Shown here: piece after piece, positions 1 through 4,351 of the stretch
Layout of the letters: every line of letters starts with the position of its first letter
Numbering within the stretch: position 1 is the first letter of the stretch
Source: Scatosoma sp045124465
GTDB taxonomy: Bacteria; Bacillota; Clostridia; Christensenellales; Borkfalkiaceae
Assembly (NCBI GenBank): GCA_045124465.1
Contig: JBGVLV010000029.1
Span: forward strand, 1 to 6,031
Direction of reading: 5' to 3'
DNA length: 6,031 bases
Position numbers and translations under genes: made by a program
Notes under the pieces: model-generated
Database searches by the model: none
Told to the model about the DNA's origin: nothing
What the model saw: the letters and a program-made list of their open reading frames with translations, nothing else

Positions 1-211
1 GTTGAGGACGAGCTACCCGTTAAGAAAAGCATTGACAATGCTTTTTAGGGGCGAGATGAGCGAGGACATAGTTCGTCCGAGCGGTGACCGAGGGCAAAGT
101 TTACCTTGCTTTGCCCGAGAAAAGCCCTCGCATAAAGCCCCAAGTAAAGCGACCGCAGGTCGCGCCCCCACGCCGACAGGCGTACCCGCAACAGAGTTGC
201 GTTTCAGCCCC
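1..211. repeat. Chain of perfect stem-loops, left part of an intergenic repeat-like element
   Basis: I see no credible gene here; the open frames are arginine- and proline-rich and look spurious. The stretch is a succession of short inverted repeats: 25-33/37-45 (9 bp, loop GAC), 65-68/74-77 area (GGAC/GTCC), 92-99/109-116 (8 bp, 9-base loop), 149-154/158-163 (6 bp, loop GCA), 170-174/179-183 (5 bp) and 187-192/196-201 (6 bp, loop AGA). Several stems with three-base loops in one direction is not what a coding region gives. It could be a non-autonomous mobile element, a dispersed intergenic repeat, or the end of a structured RNA; the left boundary lies outside the window. Calling it a repeat is inference, since no second copy is present here. 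Confidence 0.5.
25..46. terminator. Terminator-like hairpin, possibly bidirectional
   Basis: AAAAGCATT at 25-33 pairs perfectly with AATGCTTTT at 37-45 around a GAC loop, followed by a further T. An A-run leads and a T-run follows, so it could act on either strand, for an unseen gene to the left or for read-through from the minus-strand gene. The stem is GC-poor, so it is weaker than a classic terminator and may only be one of the stem-loops of this element. Confidence 0.35.
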
Positions 212-293
212 CTCCGTCATTCTGAGCGCAGCGAAGAATCTCTGCCTCCCTCCCCGAGGGAGGTGGCGGCGCCAGCCGTCGGAAGGAGTAGTT
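212..293. repeat. Dispersed intergenic repeat with GC-rich hairpins
   Basis: The core at 217-240 (TCATTCTGAGCGCAGCGAAG and on) is followed by CCTCCCTC-CCC-GAGGGAGG (245-263, perfect 8-bp hairpin) and TGGC-GGC-GCCA (264-274). I recall this order of blocks as a frequent intergenic repeat of gut Clostridia and other bacteria, where it often produces spurious protein annotations containing SAAKNL, ITTPSDG or HSERSEE; those strings do appear when this stretch is translated. Identity as a dispersed repeat rests on memory. The hairpins are visible directly. Its right end lies at or next to the stop codon of the minus-strand gene. Confidence 0.55.
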
Positions 294-828
294 ATAGATC
301 TCCCCGCTCCACTCTCAACCATTGCCGCTCGTTTTTCGAGATCCCGCGGTCGCGCCCCTCGCATACGAATTTGTATATCTTCTTGAAAATATCCAACCCC
401 GCATACTCTCTTTCAAACACTTCCTGCGTGACCCCGACCCCTTCCAGCATCGCGCCCACCTTTTCGGATAAACGGTTCTGCCGACGGAAATACTTCCGCT
501 CACTCCATACGTTCGCGTACTTCTCCCCGTTCCTCTTTCGGTCGGCAAGCTCCCGCTTTATCTTCCGTTCTTTCCCGAAATATCGTATCGCGACCAACGT
601 CCGCTCGACCTCGCTCAATTTCCCCAGCACTCTCTCGATCCGCTCTTTCAGCCATTCCAACTTCTCCTTTTGCAAGATCTCTTCCGCAAGATACAGCGCG
701 AGCCGCTCGGCGGTGTACCCGCTCCGATAGGACAATATCGCTTTGTTCTCGATATGCTCGGCATACTCCCTCCCCACGTTCTTTAAAAACGGGTACGCGT
801 ATAACGCCGCTTTTACGTAATTTTTCAA
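292..828 (-). CDS. ArpU/RinA- or sigma-70-region-4-like putative regulator, 178 aa, TTG start
   Basis: I do not recognise a named gene. The product is a cytosolic, strongly basic, helical protein with no membrane segment. Residues 71-86 (LSEVERTLVAIRYFGK) resemble the first helix of sigma-70 region 4 and of ArpU/RinA phage-type activators. Residues 108-128 begin WSERKYFRRQNRL, resembling the matching recognition helix, with a lysine/arginine-rich linker of about 20 residues between. A DNA-binding transcriptional role is therefore plausible but inferred. I chose TTG at 826-828 because GGAGGTGA lies 7 bases upstream. The longer GTG start at 915 would add 29 arginine-rich residues, has no ribosome binding site, and lies upstream of one predicted start site. 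The gene is divergent from the two-component operon and carries a LexA-type operator in its promoter, which suggests SOS control. The stop codon lies at the edge of the repeat at 212-293, which may have altered the C-terminus. A stand-alone clostridial protein not tied to phage is equally possible. Confidence 0.72.
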   Translation of the reverse strand: MKNYVKAALYAYPFLKNVGREYAEHIENKAILSYRSGYTAERLALYLAEEILQKEKLEWLKERIERVLGKLSEVERTLVAIRYFGKERKIKRELADRKRNGEKYANVWSERKYFRRQNRLSEKVGAMLEGVGVTQEVFEREYAGLDIFKKIYKFVCEGRDRGISKNERQWLRVERGDL

Positions 829-835
829 ACTTTCT

Positions 836-843
836 TCACCTCC
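836..843 (-). promoter_or_regulatory. Ribosome binding site deciding the TTG start
   Basis: On the minus strand GGAGGTGA, nearly the full anti-16S complement, sits 7 bases before TTG at 828-826. No comparable site precedes any other in-frame start, so it fixes the start of the 178-residue protein. Confidence 0.75.
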
Positions 844-917
844 CGCAACGACTTCCCGCCGCCTTCTCTCTTTTCCATCTCTCCCCGCTCGCCCTTCCCT
901 CGCCCGAAAGCGCACTC

Positions 918-945
918 ATTATGCCACGCTTTTCCGATTTTGCAA
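918..945 (-). promoter_or_regulatory. Proximal promoter candidate for the minus-strand gene
   Basis: Read on the minus strand, TTGCAA (945-940) is followed after 16 bases by CATAAT (923-918) with a TG extension at 926-925. Transcription would start near 911, giving a leader of about 80 bases. It is an alternative or addition to the distal promoter at 1001-1009. The LexA-type box would then lie about 65-78 bases upstream of this start. Confidence 0.4.
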
Positions 946-975
946 GACCTTACTGCCACCTTTTTTCTTAAAATC

Positions 976-989
976 CGAACATTTGTTCG
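976..989. promoter_or_regulatory. LexA (SOS) operator, Gram-positive type
   Basis: CGAACATTTGTTCG is a perfect inverted repeat, CGAAC-N4-GTTCG. The known Bacillus-type LexA/DinR consensus is CGAACRNRYGTTYG; the site departs from it at one central position only (T where a purine is usual). It lies about 5-18 bases downstream of the start expected from the minus-strand TATAAT at 1006-1001, a placement where bound repressor would block transcription of the minus-strand gene. The first promoter of the plus-strand operon is more than 100 bases away, so that operon is a less likely target. Confidence 0.65.
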
Positions 990-1000
990 TATTTGACCGT

Positions 1001-1009
1001 ATTATAACA
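1001..1009 (-). promoter_or_regulatory. Extended -10 promoter for the minus-strand gene
   Basis: Read on the minus strand, TGTTATAAT has a perfect TATAAT at 1006-1001 with a TG extension at 1009-1008. No good -35 hexamer is found 16-18 bases upstream, so recognition would depend on the extended -10. The predicted start is near 994 and the leader about 166 bases long, overlapping the LexA-type box. Confidence 0.55.
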
Positions 1010-1017
1010 CATTAAAC

Positions 1018-1046
1018 TTGACAGACGTACGCCTGATTTTTCAAAT
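1018..1046 (+). promoter_or_regulatory. Weak distal promoter candidate for the two-component operon
   Basis: A perfect TTGACA (1018-1023) is followed after 17 bases by TCAAAT (1041-1046), which matches the -10 consensus at four of six positions. It could be a secondary or activator-dependent promoter. The stronger candidate is at 1091-1119. Confidence 0.25.
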
Positions 1047-1053
1047 TTTTCAA
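1036..1053. repeat. Tandem 9-bp direct repeat
   Basis: ATTTTTCAA occurs twice head to tail at 1036-1044 and 1045-1053, in an AT-rich stretch upstream of the main operon promoter. OmpR-family regulators usually bind short direct repeats at about one helical turn, so this may be a binding site. It may equally be chance in AT-rich DNA. Confidence 0.3.
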
Positions 1054-1090
1054 AAAATTACCAAATATTTTCCGCTTTTTCCCCCAACCC

Positions 1091-1119
1091 TTGCCAAACG
1101 CGAAAAAAAATGGTATACT
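1091..1119 (+). promoter_or_regulatory. Main promoter of the two-component operon
   Basis: TTGCCA (1091-1096), a 17-base spacer and TATACT (1114-1119) with a TG extension at 1111-1112 make a good vegetative sigma-factor promoter. The predicted start is near 1126, giving a leader of about 80 bases before the ATG at 1207. The AT-rich DNA just upstream would suit contact by the polymerase alpha subunit. Confidence 0.7.
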
Positions 1120-1122
1120 GTT

Positions 1123-1139
1123 TTTGTAACTTTTACAAA
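1123..1139. promoter_or_regulatory. Palindromic operator candidate at the predicted start site
   Basis: TTTGTAA-CTT-TTACAAA is a perfect 7-bp inverted repeat covering the predicted transcription start. The position suits a repressor or autoregulation. It matches neither the Rex, PerR nor LexA consensus as I know them. The regulator is unknown. Confidence 0.35.
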
Positions 1140-1193
1140 TATTTAACGTTTTGAAAACCTTTCGTAAACGCGGAAAGAATATACTTGACGTAA

Positions 1194-1200
1194 GAGGTGA
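1194..1200 (+). promoter_or_regulatory. Ribosome binding site of the response regulator
   Basis: GAGGTGA lies 6 bases before ATG at 1207, which fixes that start. Confidence 0.65.
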
Positions 1201-1206
1201 TAAGGT

Positions 1207-1878
1207 ATGATAAAGATCTTGGTTGCGGAAGACGATAAGGCGTTGAACGATCTCGTTTGTTCCTATCTTCGGGCGAGCGGTTACGAAACGACGGCTTGTT
1301 ACGACGGCGAACAGGCGCTCGCGGAAATGGAGAAAGGCTCGTTTTCTTTGCTCGTCACCGATATTATGATGCCGAAAACGGACGGATTCGCGCTCGCCGA
1401 GGCGGTGCGCGCTTTCGACGAACGGATACCCATTCTGTTTATGTCCGCCCGCGACGACAAACCCTCCAAGCTCCTTAGCTATAAGCTCGGCGTGGACGAT
1501 TACGTAGTCAAACCCTTCGATCTCGACGAATTCGTTTTGAAGATCGGCGCGCTCCTCCGCCGCGCGCGTATTCACGCCGACCGCAAACTGACGGCGGGCA
1601 ATTTCACGATGAACGCCGAAGAACGCGCCGCGTATATCGACGGGGAAGAACTTCCCCTCACCGCGCGCGAATTCGACCTTTTGTTCAAGCTCCTTTCCTA
1701 TCCCAAAAAGACTTTCACCCGCTCCGCGCTCATGAACGAGTTCTGGGACTACGACTCGTCGGCGACCTCGCGCACGGTGGACGTGTATATGGCGAAACTT
1801 CGGGAAAAGACTTCCGCCTGCGACGGGTTCGAGATCGTCACCGTACACGGGCTTGGCTATAAGGCGGTGCTCAAATGA
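1207..1878 (+). CDS. OmpR/PhoB-family response regulator, 223 aa
   Basis: This is a cytosolic DNA-binding response regulator of normal family length. The receiver domain (about residues 2-120) has the acidic pair E8/D9, the phospho-acceptor D52 in the TDIMMPKTDG motif, the switch serine S80, and K102 in the VVKPFD motif. The winged-helix DNA-binding domain (about 128-223) shows the family pattern LTAREFDLLFKLL, a recognition helix around SRTVDVYMAKLREK, and the final GLGYKAVL. Its stop codon overlaps the start of the histidine kinase by 4 bases (ATGA), so the two are cognate partners. It is expected to be phosphorylated by that kinase and to control transcription, probably including its own operon, whose control region holds a palindrome and direct repeats. 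All catalytic residues are present. The specific regulon cannot be told from the sequence. Confidence 0.96.
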   Translation: MIKILVAEDDKALNDLVCSYLRASGYETTACYDGEQALAEMEKGSFSLLVTDIMMPKTDGFALAEAVRAFDERIPILFMSARDDKPSKLLSYKLGVDDYVVKPFDLDEFVLKIGALLRRARIHADRKLTAGNFTMNAEERAAYIDGEELPLTAREFDLLFKLLSYPKKTFTRSALMNEFWDYDSSATSRTVDVYMAKLREKTSACDGFEIVTVHGLGYKAVLK

Positions 1879-2933
1879 ACGGCGGTAAAAAACGGGGCGG
1901 TGCGAAATTTTCCGTCGCGGGCGCGCTCCTGTTCTTCGTCACCGTCGCGCTGATGACGACGGTCGTTATGCTCGTCTACGGCTTGGTTGACGAAAAATGC
2001 GACGGCGACAGACCGACGGTCGCGCTCGTAATGTTCCTCGTGATCCTGTTCTTCTCCGTCCTTTGCACGGCGCTCGACCTGTTGCGCCGTCGGCTGATGA
2101 TCGACCGACCGGTGGAAAAGATCCTCGCCGCCACCGAACGGATCGCAAAAGGCGACTTTTCCGTGCGGCTCGAACCCGCCCACCCTTACGGCAAGTACGA
2201 CGAGTACGACCGTATTATGGAAAATATCAATCTCCTCGCCGAAGAACTCGGCAAATCGGAGATCCTCAAAACGGACTTTGTTTCCAACGTTTCGCACGAA
2301 CTGAAAACCCCGCTCGCCGTCATACGCAACTACGCCGACTGCCTCGCGCGGGAAGATTTAAGCGAGGCGGACCGCCGCACCCACGCGGCGACCCTTTCCG
2401 CCGCCGCCAAACGGCTGACCGATCTCGTAACGAACATTCTCAAACTCAATAAACTCGAAAACAGCAAGACCAGACCCGAAAAGGAATGGATTCGGCTGGA
2501 CGAACAGCTCGCGGAGGCGACCCTCCGACTGGAATCGCAGATCGAGGAAAAAGAACTGCGCCTCGAAATCGATATGGACGAAATTTCCGCGTTCACTTCC
2601 CCCTCTCTTTTGGAACTGGTGTGGAACAATCTCCTGTCCAACGCCGTCAAATTCACCGATAAAGGGGGTACGATCGGCGTTTCCTTGAAACGGAAAGAGG
2701 GCAACGCCCTCGTCCGCATACGGGATACGGGTTGCGGTATCTCCCCCGAAACGGGCAAACGCATTTTCGACAAATTCTACCAAGGCGACACTTCCCACGC
2801 CTCCGAGGGCAACGGGTTGGGACTTGCGCTCGTCAAAAAGGTCATCGATATCCTCGGCGGGGAGATCTCCGTCGAGAGCCGCCCCCAACAGGGCAGTACG
2901 TTCACCGTCCTGCTCAAAGAACGGATCTTGTAA
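1875..2933 (+). CDS. Membrane sensor histidine kinase with minimal extracellular loop, 352 aa
   Basis: This is a membrane-bound sensor kinase that autophosphorylates on histidine and passes the phosphate to the regulator encoded just upstream. Two membrane segments (about 14-38 and 48-69) enclose a loop of only about 10 residues, so there is no extracytoplasmic sensor domain. A HAMP-like linker (about 70-122, with RPVEKILAATERIAKGDF) follows. The dimerisation/phosphoacceptor helix has H141 in FVSNVSHELKTPL. The ATPase domain has the N box (NNLLSNAVKFT, N252/N256), G1 (DTGCGI, 284-289), the F box (FDKFYQGD) and G2 (GNGLGLALV, 312-320). All are intact. Small-loop kinases of Firmicutes (for example the BceS and LiaS types) sense membrane events or rely on partner membrane proteins. 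The two membrane proteins encoded next are candidates for such partners; this is inference. Translation is probably coupled to the preceding gene through the ATGA overlap. Confidence 0.95.
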   Translation: MNGGKKRGGAKFSVAGALLFFVTVALMTTVVMLVYGLVDEKCDGDRPTVALVMFLVILFFSVLCTALDLLRRRLMIDRPVEKILAATERIAKGDFSVRLEPAHPYGKYDEYDRIMENINLLAEELGKSEILKTDFVSNVSHELKTPLAVIRNYADCLAREDLSEADRRTHAATLSAAAKRLTDLVTNILKLNKLENSKTRPEKEWIRLDEQLAEATLRLESQIEEKELRLEIDMDEISAFTSPSLLELVWNNLLSNAVKFTDKGGTIGVSLKRKEGNALVRIRDTGCGISPETGKRIFDKFYQGDTSHASEGNGLGLALVKKVIDILGGEISVESRPQQGSTFTVLLKERIL

Positions 2934-2938
2934 CGCCT

Positions 2939-3874
2939 ATGGATAAAAAACGCTTTCTCGAACAACTCAAACGCCCGACGGGTTGGCTGCTGGCGACCGT
3001 CTATATTCTCACGACCGTTTTTATCGCGGGCGCGATCGCCGTACTTTTCGTCGATTACGTAGGCACTCCCTTAGAGATCGTCGCCTACTGCCTGTTCGCG
3101 CTCGCCGCTTGCGGCTTGGGCTATTCCGTATATACGTTGGTCTTGTACCTGCCCCCCTTGAAACGCAAACTCACGGCGTGGATGCACACCGTCCCCTTCT
3201 TGCATAAACTTATGCAAAATTACGGTTTCCGCACCGTCCTCTTTTCGGCGTTCTCCCTGTTTTTCTCCGTCGCTTACGCCGTGTATAACGGGGTGATCGC
3301 GATATTGCTCCTCTCCGTTTGGTACGGCGCGCTCGCGGGGTATTATATCCTCTTGGTAAGTATTCGCGGCGGTATCGCCCTCTATCACGGCAAGAACCGC
3401 GGGAAAGAACGCAGCGAGATCACGGAAATAAAAAAATACCGCACCTGCGGCGTTCTGCTCATCGTCACCATTCTCGCGCTGTCCGCGGCGATCTTGCAAA
3501 TGGTCGTGGAGAACGCGGGTTTCCAACGTCTGGGACTGACGATCTACGCCTCCGCGGCGTACACCTTTTATAAGGGAACGATGGCGATACTCAATATTTT
3601 CAAGACCAAACGCAAGAAATCGGGCTACACCGTCCGCGCCCTGCGGAACGTAAACCTCGCCGACGCGGCGGTGTCCGTTCTCGCCTTGCAGACGGCGATG
3701 TTCCACGCGTTCACGCCCGAACCCTCGTCCGGCACGCGTATCGCCAACGCGCTCACGGGCGGCGCGGTGTGCCTGCTCGTCCTCGTCGTCGGGATCGTAA
3801 TGATCGTCAACGCAAATAAAGCTCTGAAAGAAAAACGCGCGGAATTCTCCGCGGAGGAAGGATACGAAATATGA
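2939..3874 (+). CDS. Eight-helix integral membrane protein of unknown function, 311 aa
   Basis: I do not recognise a named family. The protein has about eight hydrophobic segments (roughly residues 16-38, 46-70, 99-121, 125-148, 170-190, 199-221, 240-258 and 271-290), short loops and lysine/arginine-rich cytoplasmic stretches (74-78, 151-168, 222-236). No signal peptide, ATPase or permease signature is visible. Residues 113-123 (YAVYNGVIAIL) and 208-218 (YTFYKGTMAIL) share the pattern Y-x-x-Y-x-G-x-x-A-I-L, suggesting an ancient internal duplication. The start at 2939 is 5 bases after the kinase stop; it has no strong ribosome binding site and is probably coupled to the kinase. A longer open frame begins at 2732, but it lies inside the kinase and reads as arginine/proline-rich nonsense. 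Position in the operon suggests a role in sensing by the kinase or in the response it controls; this is inference. Confidence 0.85.
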   Translation: MDKKRFLEQLKRPTGWLLATVYILTTVFIAGAIAVLFVDYVGTPLEIVAYCLFALAACGLGYSVYTLVLYLPPLKRKLTAWMHTVPFLHKLMQNYGFRTVLFSAFSLFFSVAYAVYNGVIAILLLSVWYGALAGYYILLVSIRGGIALYHGKNRGKERSEITEIKKYRTCGVLLIVTILALSAAILQMVVENAGFQRLGLTIYASAAYTFYKGTMAILNIFKTKRKKSGYTVRALRNVNLADAAVSVLALQTAMFHAFTPEPSSGTRIANALTGGAVCLLVLVVGIVMIVNANKALKEKRAEFSAEEGYEI

Positions 3875-4266
3875 ATACGAACGAAGAACAAAACGAAAGA
3901 TTCGAATACACCTACGCCGCCCCCACCGAACGGGAACGCAAAAAAATAGAACAGATCCGCAAGACCTATTTGCCGCAGGAAAAGAAACGGACCGACCTCG
4001 AACGCTTGCAGGAGCTGGACAGAAAAGTGCAACAGCCCCCCACGCTGCTCGCCCTCACGCTCGGCGTCGTCGGCACGCTCGTGTTCGGGCTCGGCTTGAC
4101 CTGTATTCTCGAATGGCAAAAGCTCGCTTTGGGCGCGGTCTTGTCCCTCGTCGGGATCGTACCCGTCGCGCTCGCTTATCCCCTCTATCGGCTCTGGCTG
4201 GAAAAGCGCAAGCGCAAATACTCTGCGGAGATACTTTCGCTGAGCGAAAAAATGCTCCACCGTTGA
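3871..4266 (+). CDS. Small two-helix membrane protein of clostridial type, 131 aa
   Basis: This is a small membrane protein of unknown function. A charged N-terminal cytoplasmic part (about 1-57), with RFEYTYAAPTERERKKIEQI and a probable coiled coil to residue 53, is followed by two membrane helices (about 58-80 and 84-106) joined by a tight turn, then a basic tail ending SAEILSLSEKMLHR. I recall similar clostridial proteins that begin FEYTYSAPTE and are annotated only as hypothetical; that recollection is unverified. The start overlaps the preceding stop by 4 bases (ATGA), and a purine-rich site GGAGGAAGGA (3853-3862) lies 8 bases upstream. It is the last gene of the four-gene operon, with a terminator 20 bases after its stop. 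It may assemble with the kinase or the eight-helix protein, but nothing in the sequence proves it. Confidence 0.88.
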   Translation: MNTNEEQNERFEYTYAAPTERERKKIEQIRKTYLPQEKKRTDLERLQELDRKVQQPPTLLALTLGVVGTLVFGLGLTCILEWQKLALGAVLSLVGIVPVALAYPLYRLWLEKRKRKYSAEILSLSEKMLHR

Positions 4267-4286
4267 TTTGCATAAAATATGGTAAG

Positions 4287-4313
4287 ACCGCGCGATTTTT
4301 TTCGCGCGGTTTT
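4287..4313 (+). terminator. Strong intrinsic terminator closing the operon
   Basis: ACCGCGCGA (4287-4295) pairs perfectly with TCGCGCGGT (4302-4310) around a T6 loop, followed by TTTT and, after a short break, a T7 run at 4319-4325. It lies 20 bases after the stop of the 131-residue gene and separates the operon from the propeller gene. Confidence 0.9.
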
Positions 4314-4314
4314 A

Positions 4315-4343
4315 TTGCTTTTTTTCGGGAATGGTGGTATAAT
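4315..4343 (+). promoter_or_regulatory. Promoter of the secreted propeller gene, start site at or next to the ATG
   Basis: A perfect TATAAT (4338-4343) with a TG extension at 4335-4336 is preceded at 17 bases by a weak TTGCTT (4315-4320) in the tail of the terminator. Only 8 bases separate the TATAAT from ATG at 4352, so transcription is predicted to begin within about two bases of the start codon. Confidence 0.65.
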
Positions 4344-4351
4344 AAATACGT

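Noticed and set aside
1..291. tRNA, rRNA or CRISPR array
   Set aside because: The stems do not form a cloverleaf, no rRNA motif was recognised, and the hairpins differ in sequence and spacing, unlike CRISPR repeats.
2..730. 242-codon open frame on the plus strand
   Set aside because: Serine/arginine/phenylalanine-rich nonsense that crosses the repeat and runs antisense to the better-supported minus-strand gene.
829..915. GTG start extending the minus-strand protein by 29 residues
   Set aside because: No ribosome binding site, arginine-rich low-complexity extension, and upstream of a predicted transcription start; the TTG at 828 has an excellent site.
1180..1185. Second TATACT just before the response regulator
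   Set aside because: No -35 at suitable distance; the predicted start would fall in the ribosome binding site. The upstream promoter is much better.
1734..1743. GAAC-GA-GTTC inside the response regulator gene as a second LexA box
   Set aside because: Spacer is 2 rather than 4 bases and the site is inside a coding region.
1012..1848. 278-codon open frame on the minus strand
   Set aside because: Antisense to an intact response regulator whose catalytic residues are all present; no start signal or domain.
2732..2938. Upstream extension of the eight-helix membrane protein
   Set aside because: Lies within the kinase ATPase domain in another frame and has no membrane-protein character; ATG at 2939 is the natural start.
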